Part shown: piece after piece, positions 35,412 to 44,482 of the stretch | Layout of the letters: every line of letters starts with the position of its first letter | Numbering within the stretch: the stretch's first letter is position 1 | DNA from: Nocardia higoensis NBRC 100133 | Lineage (GTDB): Bacteria; Actinomycetota; Actinomycetes; Mycobacteriales; Mycobacteriaceae | DNA length: 64,000 bases | Assembly (NCBI RefSeq): GCF_000308595.1 | Contig: NZ_BAGA01000079.1 | Location: forward strand, 62,001 to 126,000 | Direction: 5' to 3' | Translations under genes and position numbers: made by a program | Notes under the pieces: generated by a model | Databases searched by the model: none | The model's input: the letters and a program-made list of their open reading frames with translations, nothing else | Told to the model about the DNA's origin: nothing

Positions 35412-36662
35412 GTGTCCGAATCCGAACAGCGCCTCGTGCCGCCGCCGTCGTCGGCGATGGGTGAGCGCGAGGTTCGCCGCGACGCCTCGATCCTGCACGC
35501 CGACCTGGACTCCTTCTACGCCTCGGTCGAACAGCGTGACGATCCGAGCCTGCGTGGGCGGCCGGTGATCGTCGGCGGCGGAGTCGTGCTCGCCGCCTCC
35601 TACGAGGCGAAGGCGTTCGGCGTGCGCACCCCGATGAACGGGGCACGGGCGCTGCGGCTGTGTCCGCACGCCGTCGTGGTGCCGCCGCGCATGAGCGCCT
35701 ACGCGGCGGCCGGCAAGGCCGTGTTCGAGGTGTTCGGTGATGTGACTCCGCTGGTGGAGGGCATCTCCATCGACGAGGCGTTCCTCGATGTGGCCGGGCT
35801 GCGCCGGATTTCGGGTGAGCCCGTCGACATCGCGCGCGGGCTGCGTGCCCGCATCCGTCACGAAGTCGGCCTGCCCATCTCGGTCGGCATCGCACGCACC
35901 AGGTTTCTCGCCAAGGTGGCCTCCGCGGTCGCCAAACCGGACGGGCTGCGGCTGGTCGAACCCGAACGCGAACTCGAATTCCTGCATCCGCTGCCGGTGG
36001 AGCGGCTCTGGGGTGTGGGCGAGGTGACCGCCCGGACCCTGCACGAACACGGCATCACGAGGATCGGGCAGCTCGCCGAGCTCGGGGCGGACGGATTGCG
36101 CGGTATCCTCGGACCCGCCGCCGCCCGCCATCTGTCCGCGCTGGCGATGGCCCGCGACCCTCGCCGCGTCGAAACCGGAAAGCGGCGCCGATCGATCGGC
36201 GCGCAGCGCGCCCTCGGCCGCCGCCACCGCGAGCCCGAAGAGATCGACTCCTACCTGCACGGCCTCGTCGACCGACTGGGCAGGCGTCTGCGCGCCGCCG
36301 ACCGGGTGTCGCGAACCGTGGTGCTGCGCTTGCGTTTCGACGACTTCTCGCGCGCCACCCGCTCGCGCACCATGCTCTCCCCCACCGACGACACCGCGAT
36401 CCTGCTGGGTGTGGCGCGCGGGCTGCTCGCCGATGCCGTGCCGCTGATCCGGGAGCGGGGCCTCACACTCGTCGGCCTGGCGTTGACCGGTCTCGCCGAC
36501 GCCGACCCCCGGCAGTTGGTCCTGCCGCTCGCGGACCGCGCCGACAGCACCCTCGATCGGACGCTCGACGATCTGCGTCGCCGCTTCGGCTCGTCGGCTG
36601 TCACCCGCGCCGCACTGATCAACCGAGGTGAGGGGATATCGGTCCCGCTGCTGCCGGATTGA
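35412..36662 (+). CDS. dinB: DNA polymerase IV (DinB, Y-family)
   Basis: A 416-aa Y-family translesion polymerase. The catalytic carboxylates are Asp31 in HADLDSFYASVEQ and Asp121-Glu122 in SIDEAFLD. The steric-gate Phe/Tyr lies in FYASVEQ. The thumb helix-hairpin-helix is around VERLWGVGEVTARTLHEHGI. The C-terminal little-finger domain ends with QLVLPL (368-373), a classical beta-clamp-binding peptide, and so this copy should interact with DnaN. Start GTG 35412 adds 15 residues before the ATG of MGEREVRRD; either may be right. No LexA box is seen upstream. Confidence 0.93.
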   Translation: MSESEQRLVPPPSSAMGEREVRRDASILHADLDSFYASVEQRDDPSLRGRPVIVGGGVVLAASYEAKAFGVRTPMNGARALRLCPHAVVVPPRMSAYAAAGKAVFEVFGDVTPLVEGISIDEAFLDVAGLRRISGEPVDIARGLRARIRHEVGLPISVGIARTRFLAKVASAVAKPDGLRLVEPERELEFLHPLPVERLWGVGEVTARTLHEHGITRIGQLAELGADGLRGILGPAAARHLSALAMARDPRRVETGKRRRSIGAQRALGRRHREPEEIDSYLHGLVDRLGRRLRAADRVSRTVVLRLRFDDFSRATRSRTMLSPTDDTAILLGVARGLLADAVPLIRERGLTLVGLALTGLADADPRQLVLPLADRADSTLDRTLDDLRRRFGSSAVTRAALINRGEGISVPLLPD

Positions 36663-36663
36663 A

Positions 36664-36680
36664 GCCACCGGGCCGGTGGC
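36664..36680. terminator. Hairpin between dinB and FHA genes
   Basis: GCCACCGG (36664-36671) and CCGGTGGC (36673-36680) are exact complements around a single base, right after the dinB stop. The practical stem is about 6 base pairs. The gene on the other strand ends at 36713, so it lies between two convergent genes. Confidence 0.45.
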
Positions 36681-36712
36681 GCGGGCGGCCGGACAGCGGT
36701 CGGGAGACCGGT

Positions 36713-38152
36713 TCAGCGCCGCCCGTGCGGGGAGTCGAAACCGAAGGTCCGGCCACCGATCAGCACCTGGGCGCCGGGCCGCAGGACGACCTGGTGGCCG
36801 GGCGCGGCACGGACCCAGTCCGGTCGGCTGGGCTGCAGGATGTGCGTGCCGTTGGCCGAACCGCGGTCGATCACGGTCACATCCCAGTCCACGAGCCGGA
36901 TCTCGGCGTGTACCCGCGACATCCCGCCGGAGCGGTCGGGCAACCGGATCGGCCGGGCGCCGCGGCTCACCGCGCCGGCGTGCTCGGGTTCGCGGCCGAG
37001 TACGCAGTCGGAGTCGAGCACGTAGGAGGTGCCGTCGTCGAGGACGAGCACGCCCAGGGGTGGGCGGACACCGTCGACGAGCACGTCGGTGCGCGGGTCC
37101 AGGCGGATACCGCATACCGCGCAGCACGACACCCGCGGATCGTTGAGGTGACCGCGGGCGCACTCGACGCCCTTGACCACCGCCGCCGGTCCACGATCGC
37201 CGGGCGGTTGCGCGGCGGCCACGCGCTCGCGGCCCGAGGCCGGTGCGAGCGTTTCCGCCAGATCGGGATCGATCGCACTCGGCCCGGAATCCGCGGACGT
37301 CGAGTCACGCACGGCCCGCCGCGGTCCTTCCCGTTCGGTCGGCTCCCGTTCGGGATGCCCGGCGCGGTCAGGCGCCGGCGTCCCGGGTTCGGACTCGCGG
37401 AGTTCCGCGTTCTCGGGGTCGGCAGCGCGCGCCTGCGGGTTGTCGAGGGGTCGCGGGACCGGACGGGCCTGCCGGCGCTCGCCGGAGTCGGTCGGCCCGA
37501 TCCGAGTCCCCGGCTCGCTGTCACCTCGCCCGCTCCCACGTTTGCGCAGGTCGATGGTCGCGGCATCGGCGGAAACGCCCTCGGGGTCCGCTGCCCGCGC
37601 TCGCGCCGTCGCAGGTTCGGTCTTCTCCCCCCGCCACAGCACCGCACCCGATCCCGGCGTGATGCCCTCGTTCAGGGCGAACACCCCGCGGCTGGGCAGC
37701 GCGGATGCGGTGTGCCCGGAATCGTCGTCGACGAACAACCCGACGCCCACCGCGGGCGCGGGCGACACCAGCCGGTCGACGGTGAAGCCCGCATCGCGCC
37801 CGCGCAGCACTTCGATGCGCACGCCGTCGGCGAGCACGGCGGTGATGCCGCCGTGCAGCAGCACCGCGACGCTGCGGCCGTCGGGGGTGACGATCCCGAA
37901 TTCCGCTTCTTCCTCCGAGCCCTCCGGCATCGACATCAGCCAGGTCGTCGCCAGCCGTGCCACCGCGCGGCCCCGGCGGGCGGTCGCGCCGACGCTCACC
38001 TCGCGCACGATGTCGAGCAGCGAGGTCATCGTGCGGGCCGCGATCGAGTCGTCGTCCGGCGGCCCGGATTCCCGATGCGCCACCACCAGCACCGCCCCCG
38101 CCGTCCGCGCGACCAGATGCGTGCCGGCCAGCACCTCGACCTGGGTGTTCAC
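36713..38152 (-). CDS. FHA-domain protein with zinc knuckle
   Basis: A 479-aa protein starting at GTG 38152. The N-terminal 200 residues form an alpha/beta region starting VNTQVEVLAGTHLVARTAG, with a GTP-like or PP2C-like look but no motif I can prove. The middle (about 200-340) is a long low-complexity Arg/Pro/Glu linker. A zinc-knuckle-like CARGHLNDPRVSCCAVCG precedes a C-terminal FHA domain: CVLGREPEH, then RSGGMSRVHAEIRL and DRGSANGTHI, all phosphothreonine-binding signatures. It likely reads Ser/Thr-kinase signals. Its start overlaps the end of the upstream small gene by 4 bases. Confidence 0.82.
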   Translation of the reverse strand: MNTQVEVLAGTHLVARTAGAVLVVAHRESGPPDDDSIAARTMTSLLDIVREVSVGATARRGRAVARLATTWLMSMPEGSEEEAEFGIVTPDGRSVAVLLHGGITAVLADGVRIEVLRGRDAGFTVDRLVSPAPAVGVGLFVDDDSGHTASALPSRGVFALNEGITPGSGAVLWRGEKTEPATARARAADPEGVSADAATIDLRKRGSGRGDSEPGTRIGPTDSGERRQARPVPRPLDNPQARAADPENAELRESEPGTPAPDRAGHPEREPTEREGPRRAVRDSTSADSGPSAIDPDLAETLAPASGRERVAAAQPPGDRGPAAVVKGVECARGHLNDPRVSCCAVCGIRLDPRTDVLVDGVRPPLGVLVLDDGTSYVLDSDCVLGREPEHAGAVSRGARPIRLPDRSGGMSRVHAEIRLVDWDVTVIDRGSANGTHILQPSRPDWVRAAPGHQVVLRPGAQVLIGGRTFGFDSPHGRR

Positions 38153-38520
38153 CGCAACCGACCGTCCCGGAGCCGCCGAAGACGGAACACCGCACGCATC
38201 GGGCCGTTGAGCACGAGTGTGGTGTTGCCGACGAGAACCAATATCAGCGCCCCCTCGTCGACGACGGTCGACAACCCGAACAGGGTGGGCCGGTTCTTCT
38301 CCCACCGGAACTGCCGCGGGAAATGATAGTGCAGTTCCCGCCCCACCCCGACCAGCACGGGGCCGACCGGCACCGAGAACGTGCCCCGGCAGGAGTCGGC
38401 GAGCCGGTCGGCACGACGGGGGTGGCGTGGCGCAGCCGCCCGCGCCGTGCCTCGCAAACCGCACCGGCACAACAGATCCCGTGGAAGTTGCGGCGGCTGA
38501 ACCGTTCCCGGACGTACCAT
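38149..38520 (-). CDS. Small conserved-looking protein upstream of the FHA gene
   Basis: The frame ends at 38149 inside the FHA start codon (GTGA overlap), so it is cotranscribed with the FHA gene. Its C-terminal 65 residues are protein-like: FSVPVGPVLVGVGRELHYHF, WEKNRPTLFGLSTVVDEGAL, ILVLVGNTTLVLNGPM and an Arg-rich end. The N-terminal part is low complexity. The ATG at 38520 is only 6 bases from the divergent gene starting at 38527, so a more internal GTG start (near 38270) is possible. I cannot name a family. Confidence 0.5.
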   Translation of the reverse strand: MVRPGTVQPPQLPRDLLCRCGLRGTARAAAPRHPRRADRLADSCRGTFSVPVGPVLVGVGRELHYHFPRQFRWEKNRPTLFGLSTVVDEGALILVLVGNTTLVLNGPMRAVFRLRRLRDGRLR

Positions 38521-38526
38521 TCCCCC

Positions 38527-38937
38527 GTGGCCGACGAGACGCGAGGTACCGCACTGCGGGTTCTGGTCTACAGCAACGATGCCGACACCCGGCGTCAGGT
38601 GGTGCTGGCCGTGGGCACTCGCCCGCATCCCGACCTACCCGAGCTCGAATTCCTCGAGGTCGCGACCGCGCCGTCGGTGATCGAGCAACTGGACGCGGGC
38701 GGGATCGCTCTGGCGATTCTCGACGGCGAGGCGGCTCCCGCGGGCGGGCTCGGCATCGCCAAGCAGCTCAAGGACGAGTTGAGCCAGTGCCCGCCGATTC
38801 TCGTCCTCACCGGTCGCCCGGACGACGCCTGGCTGGCCAAGTGGTCGCGCGCCGAGGCCGCGGTCGCCCACCCCATCGACCCGCTGCGTCTGACCGAGTC
38901 GGTGGTCGAGCTGCTGCGCAACCGCCACGCCGCCTGA
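38527..38937 (+). CDS. Receiver-domain protein (Rv3143-like), lacks some active-site residues
   Basis: A 136-aa single-domain receiver. The N-terminal strand LRVLVYSNDADTRRQVVLAV carries only part of the usual acidic pair. The candidate phospho-acceptor Asp is in ALAILDGEAAP, and the hydrophobic strand ILVLTGRPDD follows. The conserved Lys of the final loop (KP) is His (AHPIDPLRL). It is divergent from the small gene/FHA pair and just upstream of nuoA, the position of Rv3143 in mycobacteria. It is probably a scaffold or degenerate response regulator without an output domain. GTG start at 38527. Confidence 0.8.
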   Translation: MADETRGTALRVLVYSNDADTRRQVVLAVGTRPHPDLPELEFLEVATAPSVIEQLDAGGIALAILDGEAAPAGGLGIAKQLKDELSQCPPILVLTGRPDDAWLAKWSRAEAAVAHPIDPLRLTESVVELLRNRHAA

Positions 38938-39288
38938 TTCATATCCATCACAAATGACTGAGCCGCCCCGGGGGTGGCCGGCTTTGTCGTGCCGCACGGC
39001 GCTCGTGGCGCTCCGGCCCCGCCTGCCCCACCAGGTTCGATTACCGCCGTTTCGGTCATGAATCGCAGTCGCGAATTCGATCAAAACCCCCGCCGTATTC
39101 GGTCATAGCGCCCGCGCGACAGTTGTAATCTGTGCTCTAGCTCACAAATGACCGGGTAGTCGAATGATCGCCCCGTCGCGATGGACTCTGCCCACCAGCC
39201 CCGGACGCCCGTACGCCGCTCGGTCGTCCAACCGCTCGATCGTCCAACCGAAGCGAGGAGCCTCGGCTCACAAGGAGGGGAAACGCTC
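38938..39288 (+). promoter_or_regulatory. nuo operon leader and promoter region with Crp/FNR-like site
   Basis: The 351 bases between the receiver gene and nuoA hold no gene. TGTGCTCTAGCTCACA (39131-39146) is a near-perfect Crp/FNR-type palindrome (consensus TGTGA-N6-TCACA; one mismatch in the left half). It ends 142 bases before GTG 39289. Between it and the start lies the ribosome binding site AAGGAGGGG at 39272-39280. Control of respiratory complex I by a Crp-like regulator (mycobacterial Rv3676 type) is inferred from this site. Confidence 0.55.
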
Positions 39289-39669
39289 GTGAACCTGGAA
39301 ACCCCCACCCTCGTACTCGGCGCGCTGGCCGCGGCTTTCGCGATCTTCTCGGTCCTGCTCTCGGCACTGCTCGGCCCCAAGCGCTACAACCGGGCCAAAC
39401 TGGAAGCCTACGAATGCGGCATCGACCCGACCCCGCACGCCGTGGCGGGCGGACCGGGAGACGCTGCCGGACAACGGTTTCCGGTGAAGTACTACCTGAC
39501 CGCGATGCTGTTCATCATCTTCGACATCGAGATCGTTTTCCTCTACCCGTGGGCCGTGCATTTCGACGCGCTGGGTCTGTTCGGTCTCGCCGCCATGGCG
39601 TTGTTCATCGTCAACGTCTCGATCGCCTACGCCTACGAATGGCGTCGCGGCGGGCTCAGCTGGGACTGA
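39289..39669 (+). CDS. nuoA: NADH-quinone oxidoreductase subunit A (NuoA)
   Basis: Small membrane subunit of complex I, 126 aa, three hydrophobic helices. The loop after TM1 contains YECGIDP, with the conserved Cys that becomes exposed in the active/deactive transition, and [26 protein letters not shown] is the signature TM2 region (written here as [11 protein letters not shown] and [11 protein letters not shown]). GTG 39289 has AAGGAGGGG 8 bases upstream. It is the first gene of nuoA-N. Confidence 0.95.
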   Translation: MNLETPTLVLGALAAAFAIFSVLLSALLGPKRYNRAKLEAYECGIDPTPHAVAGGPGDAAGQRFPVKYYLTAMLFIIFDIEIVFLYPWAVHFDALGLFGLAAMALFIVNVSIAYAYEWRRGGLSWD

Positions 39670-39716
39670 TCGCCGCCGGAGTTCGCCCGCACAGTGGAAG
39701 TGAGTGTCAGTCGGAT

Positions 39717-40271
39717 ATGGGTCTCGAGGACAAACTGCCCAGCGGATTCCTGCTGAGCACGGTAGAAGATTTCGCCGGATACCTACGCAAGGGCTCGCTC
39801 TGGCCCGCCACCTTCGGCCTGGCCTGCTGCGCCATCGAGATGATGGCCACCGGCGCAGGCCGTTACGATCTCGCGCGCTTCGGCATGGAGGCCTTCCGCG
39901 CCTCGCCCCGGCAGGCCGATCTGATGATCGTGGCCGGGCGGGTCAGCCAGAAGATGGCGCCGGTGCTGCGTCAGGTCTACGACCAGATGGCCGAACCCAA
40001 ATGGGTGCTCGCCATGGGGGTGTGCGCGTCCTCGGGCGGCATGTTCAACAACTACGCGGTGGTGCAGGGCGTCGACCACGTCGTCCCCGTCGACATCTAC
40101 CTGCCCGGCTGCCCGCCGCGCCCGGAGATGCTGCTGAACGCGATTCTGGCGCTGCACGAGAAGATCGCGAACACCCCGATGGGCGTGAACCGGGAGGAGG
40201 CGGTGCGCGCCGCCGAGCGGGCCGCGCTCGCGGCCACACCCACCATCCGGATGGAGGGGCTGCTGCGATGA
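39717..40271 (+). CDS. nuoB: NADH-quinone oxidoreductase subunit B (NuoB)
   Basis: Peripheral-arm subunit, 184 aa, carrying the terminal [4Fe-4S] cluster N2. The cluster ligands lie in [10 protein letters not shown] (adjacent Cys pair), [11 protein letters not shown] and LPGCPPRPE. The pattern TFGLACC...[11 protein letters not shown] is intact, with R-x-D-L-A-R-F. It follows nuoA by 47 bases and overlaps nuoC by 4 (ATGA at 40268-40271). Confidence 0.96.
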   Translation: MGLEDKLPSGFLLSTVEDFAGYLRKGSLWPATFGLACCAIEMMATGAGRYDLARFGMEAFRASPRQADLMIVAGRVSQKMAPVLRQVYDQMAEPKWVLAMGVCASSGGMFNNYAVVQGVDHVVPVDIYLPGCPPRPEMLLNAILALHEKIANTPMGVNREEAVRAAERAALAATPTIRMEGLLR

Positions 40272-41056
40272 CCTTCGACGTCTCCGACAACGCCACCTCG
40301 GGAAACCCGGCGGACTCCGGAACGAACGCGAACATCCCCGACCCCGGCGTCGGCCCCGAATCCACCATTCCGCCAACCGAATCCGAGGCCCGCAGCGCGG
40401 AGGTGATCGGTGTCCGGCGTGGCATGTTCGGCATCCGCGACTCCGGCGACACCTCCGGCTACGGGCGTCTGGTCCGGCCGGTCCTGCTGCCGGGCAGTAC
40501 CCCGCCGCCCTACGGCGGCTACTTCGACGAGATCGTCGACTCGCTGATCGTCGCGCTCGGCGGAGAGGGGGCCGGCTTCGCCGAGGCAGTGGAGAAAGTC
40601 GTGGTGTTCCGCGGCGAACTGACCCTGCACGTACGCCGCGAGCATCTCGAGCCCGTCGCCCGCGCGCTGCGCGACGATCCGGCCCTGCGATTCGAACTCT
40701 GCCTCGGCGTGAACGGCGTGCACTATCCCGAGGACGCCGGCCGGGAGCTGCACGCGGCCTATCAGCTGCGTTCGATCACCCACAACCGCACACTGCGCCT
40801 GGAGACCTGCGCCCCCGACGCCGACCCGCACGTCCCCTCGCTGTTCGCGGTGTACCCCACCACGGACTGGCACGAGCGCGAGACCTACGACTTCTTCGGC
40901 ATCGTCTTCGACGGTCACCCGTCGCTGACCCGCATCGCCATGCCCGACGACTGGCGTGGCCACCCCCAGCGCAAGGACTACCCGCTCGGCGGGATCCCGG
41001 TCGAATACAAGGGCGCGCGCATCCCGCCGCCCGACGAGCGGAGGGCGTACAGCTAG
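40268..41056 (+). CDS. nuoC: NADH-quinone oxidoreductase subunit C (NuoC)
   Basis: Peripheral-arm 30-kDa subunit, 262 aa. The conserved segment is [34 protein letters not shown], seen here as [11 protein letters not shown] and RIAMPDDW. The first 50 residues are an extended, variable N-terminus with Ser/Pro/Gly. It is separate from NuoD, unlike the fused form of E. coli. The end overlaps the nuoD GTG by one base (TAGTG at 41054-41058). Confidence 0.95.
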   Translation: MTFDVSDNATSGNPADSGTNANIPDPGVGPESTIPPTESEARSAEVIGVRRGMFGIRDSGDTSGYGRLVRPVLLPGSTPPPYGGYFDEIVDSLIVALGGEGAGFAEAVEKVVVFRGELTLHVRREHLEPVARALRDDPALRFELCLGVNGVHYPEDAGRELHAAYQLRSITHNRTLRLETCAPDADPHVPSLFAVYPTTDWHERETYDFFGIVFDGHPSLTRIAMPDDWRGHPQRKDYPLGGIPVEYKGARIPPPDERRAYS

Positions 41057-42420
41057 TGAAGGACACCGACATCCGGCCCGGGCGCGACCGCGCCGCGGGC
41101 CAGGCACAGCCGATCGATCCCGATACCGAGCACGGCGAAACCATCGTCACCGTCTCCGGCCGGGACTGGGACACCGTCACCGAAACGCTGGGCGACGCGC
41201 GCGAAGAACGCATCGTCGTCAACATGGGCCCGCAACATCCCTCCACGCACGGGGTGCTGCGGTTGATCCTGGAGATCGAGGGCGAGACGGTGGTCGAGGC
41301 CCGCTGCGGCATCGGCTATCTGCACACCGGCATCGAGAAGAACCTCGAGTTCCGCAACTGGACCCAGGGCGTCACCTTCGTGACCCGCATGGACTACCTC
41401 TCACCGTTCTACAACGAGACCGCCTACTGCCTCGGAGTGGAACGCCTGCTCGACATCACCGAACAGATCCCCGAACGCGCCAGCGTGATCCGGGTACTGC
41501 TGATGGAGCTCAACCGCATCTCCTCGCACATGGTCGCGCTGGCCACCGGCGGCATGGAGCTGGGCGCGCTGACCCCCATGCTGTTCGGCTTCCGCGAGCG
41601 CGAACTGATCCTCGACGTGTTCGAGGTCATCACCGGCCTGCGGATGAACCACGCCTACATCCGCCCCGGCGGATTGGCCCAGGATCTGCCCGACGACGGC
41701 GTCACCAAGGTCCGCGAACTGCTCGGCATCATGCCGAAGCGGTTGCGCGACATGGAACACCTGCTGACCGAGAACCCGATCTTCAAAGCCCGCACCCAGG
41801 ACGTCGGCTATCTCGATCTGACCGGCTGCATGGCGCTCGGCGTCACCGGCCCGGTCCTGCGTTCCACCGGGCTGCCGCACGATCTGCGCAAGAGCCAACC
41901 CTATTGCGGCTACGAGAACTACGAGTTCGACATCCCCGTCACCACCGGCTGCGACTGCTACGGGCGCTACCTGATCCGCGTGGAGGAGATGAAGGAGTCG
42001 CTCAAGATCGTCGAGCAGTGCCTGGACAAGTTGCGTCCCGGCCCGGTGATGGTCGACGACAAGAAGATCGCCTGGCCCGCCGATCTGCAGCTCGGCGCCG
42101 ACGGTCTCGGCAACTCCCCCGCCCACATCGGCCGCATCATGGGCAGCTCCATGGAGGGCCTGATCCACCACTTCAAGCTGGTCACCGAGGGCATCAGGGT
42201 GCCCCCGGGCCAGGTGTACGTGGCGGTGGAGTCCCCGCGCGGCGAGCTCGGGGTGCACATGGTCAGCGACGGCGGCACCCGGCCGTACCGGGTGCACTAT
42301 CGCGACCCTTCGTTCACGAATCTGCAAGCGGTGGCGGCGATGTGCGAGGGCGGCATGGTCGCCGACGTGATCGCCGCGGTCGCGAGCATCGACCCGGTGA
42401 TGGGTGGTGTCGACCGATGA
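41056..42420 (+). CDS. nuoD: NADH-quinone oxidoreductase subunit D (NuoD)
   Basis: 49-kDa subunit forming the quinone pocket with NuoB, 454 aa. [15 protein letters not shown] holds the quinone-binding His region and [10 protein letters not shown] the second. RVDYLSP-type sequence appears as [11 protein letters not shown]. The C-terminus ends in [11 protein letters not shown], the conserved tail of the family. The N-terminal 55 residues are an actinobacterial extension. GTG start 41056. Confidence 0.96.
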   Translation: MKDTDIRPGRDRAAGQAQPIDPDTEHGETIVTVSGRDWDTVTETLGDAREERIVVNMGPQHPSTHGVLRLILEIEGETVVEARCGIGYLHTGIEKNLEFRNWTQGVTFVTRMDYLSPFYNETAYCLGVERLLDITEQIPERASVIRVLLMELNRISSHMVALATGGMELGALTPMLFGFRERELILDVFEVITGLRMNHAYIRPGGLAQDLPDDGVTKVRELLGIMPKRLRDMEHLLTENPIFKARTQDVGYLDLTGCMALGVTGPVLRSTGLPHDLRKSQPYCGYENYEFDIPVTTGCDCYGRYLIRVEEMKESLKIVEQCLDKLRPGPVMVDDKKIAWPADLQLGADGLGNSPAHIGRIMGSSMEGLIHHFKLVTEGIRVPPGQVYVAVESPRGELGVHMVSDGGTRPYRVHYRDPSFTNLQAVAAMCEGGMVADVIAAVASIDPVMGGVDR

Positions 42421-43160
42421 GCGACCGACAGTCCGAACCGATTCTCCTGCAACTGACCACGCGCCCGGAGCCGTATCCGCCCGCCGTGCGCCAGCGCCTC
42501 GAGCTGGACGCCAAGGACATCATCGCCCGCTACCCGCATCCGCGCTCGGCGCTGCTGCCGCTGTTGCACCTGGTGCAGTCCGAGGACGGTTACGTGACCG
42601 GAACCGGCATCGAATTCTGTGCCGCGCAACTGGATCTGACCGGCGCGGAGGTCACCGCGGTCGCGACCTTCTACTCCATGTACCGGCGCACCCCCACCGG
42701 CGATTATCACGTCGGCGTGTGCACGAACACGCTGTGCGCGGTGCTCGGCGGCGACGCCATCCTCGCGGACCTGACCGCGCATCTCGGGGTCGCGCCGGGC
42801 GAGACCACTCCCGACGGCGCGGTCACCCTCGAACACATCGAATGCAACGCGGCCTGCGACTACGCGCCGGTGGTGATGGTCAACTGGGAGTTCTTCGACA
42901 ACCAGACCCCGGAGTCGGCGCGCGCACTCGTCGACGCGCTGCGCTCGGGCGAGCAGGTCCGGCCCAGCCGCGGCGCCCCGCTGTGCACCTTCCGCGAGAC
43001 CGCCCGCATCCTGGCCGGCTTCCCCGACGAGCGGCCCGGCGCACTCGACGGCGAGGCGGGCAAGGCCACCCTGGCCGGGCTCGACGTGGCTCGCGAGCGT
43101 GGCATGAGCGCGCCCCGACCGGACAGCGCCCCGCGACCGGATGCGGAGGGATCGCGATGA
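42417..43160 (+). CDS. nuoE: NADH-quinone oxidoreductase subunit E (NuoE)
   Basis: 24-kDa thioredoxin-like subunit with the [2Fe-2S] cluster N1a, 247 aa. The four ligands are VCTNTLC (two Cys four apart) and [23 protein letters not shown] precedes them. The C-terminal 60 residues beyond the fold are variable and rich in Arg and Asp. ATG 42417 is within the nuoD stop (ATGA). Confidence 0.95.
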   Translation: MSDRQSEPILLQLTTRPEPYPPAVRQRLELDAKDIIARYPHPRSALLPLLHLVQSEDGYVTGTGIEFCAAQLDLTGAEVTAVATFYSMYRRTPTGDYHVGVCTNTLCAVLGGDAILADLTAHLGVAPGETTPDGAVTLEHIECNAACDYAPVVMVNWEFFDNQTPESARALVDALRSGEQVRPSRGAPLCTFRETARILAGFPDERPGALDGEAGKATLAGLDVARERGMSAPRPDSAPRPDAEGSR

Positions 43161-44482
43161 GCACGCCACTGGCCCCCGTCCTGAGCGCGCACTGGGACGA
43201 CCCGCAGGCGTGGACCTTGGCGAGCTATCTGAGCCGCGACGGGTACGGCGCCGTGCGCAAGGCGCTGCGTATGGAGCCCGACGAAGTGATCCAGGCCGTC
43301 AAGGACGCGGGTCTGCGCGGCCGCGGCGGCGCCGGCTTCCCGACCGGCCTGAAATGGGGCTTCATCCCGCAGGGTCCCGGCCCGGATGGCGCCGTCCAAC
43401 CGCACTACCTGGTGGTCAACGCCGACGAGTCCGAACCCGGCACCTGCAAAGACATCCCGCTCATGCTCGCCACCCCGCACACCCTGATCGAGGGCGTGAT
43501 CATCGCGGCCTACGCAATCCGGGCGAACACCGCGTTCATCTACCTGCGCGGCGAGGTCGTCCCGGTGCTGCGCCGCCTGCGCGCCGCTGTCGACCAGGCC
43601 TACGCCACCGGCCTGCTCGGACGCGACATCCTCGGCTCCGGCTTCGACCTGGAACTGATCGTGCACGCCGGCGCGGGCGCCTACATCTGCGGTGAGGAGA
43701 CCGCGCTGCTCGATTCGCTCGAGGGCAGGCGCGGCCAACCCCGGTTGCGTCCGCCGTTCCCCGCCGTGGCCGGTCTCTACGCCTGCCCGACGGTGGTCAA
43801 CAATGTCGAATCCATCGCCAGCGTGCCCGCCATCATCGCCAACGGCACCGACTGGTTCCGGTCGATGGGCAGCGAGAAGTCCCCCGGTTTCACCCTCTAT
43901 TCGCTGTCCGGGCACGTCACCCGCCCCGGACAGTACGAGGCGCCGCTGGGCATCACCCCGCGCGAGCTGCTCGACTACGCGGGCGGAGTGCGCGCCGGGC
44001 ACCGGGTCAAATTCTGGACGCCGGGCGGTTCCTCGACCCCGCTGTTCACCGACGAACACCTGGATGTCCCGCTGGACTACGAGGGCGTGGCGGCGGCCGG
44101 ATCGATGCTGGGCACCAAGGCGCTGCAGATCTTCGACGAGACGACCTGCGTGGTGCGCGCGGTGCTGCGCTGGACGGAGTTCTACGCCCACGAATCCTGC
44201 GGCAAGTGCACCCCGTGCCGGGAGGGCACCTACTGGCTGGTCCAGCTGCTGCGCCGCATCGAGAACGGCGAAGGCACCGCCACCGACCTCGACAAGCTGC
44301 TCGACATCAGCGACAGCATCCTCGGCAAATCGTTCTGCGCCCTCGGCGACGGCGCCGCCAGCCCGATCATGTCCTCGCTGAAGCACTTCCGCGAGGAGTA
44401 CGCCGCGCATCTCGACGGTGCGGGCTGTCCGTTCGATCCCGCGCGCGCCACGGCGTGGGCCGAGGCAGGAGGGGTTCGATGA
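43157..44482 (+). CDS. nuoF: NADH-quinone oxidoreductase subunit F (NuoF)
   Basis: 51-kDa flavoprotein that takes hydride from NADH onto FMN, 441 aa. [16 protein letters not shown] is the NADH/FMN site, [15 protein letters not shown] and [13 protein letters not shown] follow, and the N3 [4Fe-4S] ligands are [12 protein letters not shown] plus a later Cys in FCALGDGA. Overlaps nuoE and nuoG by 4 bases each. Confidence 0.96.
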   Translation: MSTPLAPVLSAHWDDPQAWTLASYLSRDGYGAVRKALRMEPDEVIQAVKDAGLRGRGGAGFPTGLKWGFIPQGPGPDGAVQPHYLVVNADESEPGTCKDIPLMLATPHTLIEGVIIAAYAIRANTAFIYLRGEVVPVLRRLRAAVDQAYATGLLGRDILGSGFDLELIVHAGAGAYICGEETALLDSLEGRRGQPRLRPPFPAVAGLYACPTVVNNVESIASVPAIIANGTDWFRSMGSEKSPGFTLYSLSGHVTRPGQYEAPLGITPRELLDYAGGVRAGHRVKFWTPGGSSTPLFTDEHLDVPLDYEGVAAAGSMLGTKALQIFDETTCVVRAVLRWTEFYAHESCGKCTPCREGTYWLVQLLRRIENGEGTATDLDKLLDISDSILGKSFCALGDGAASPIMSSLKHFREEYAAHLDGAGCPFDPARATAWAEAGGVR

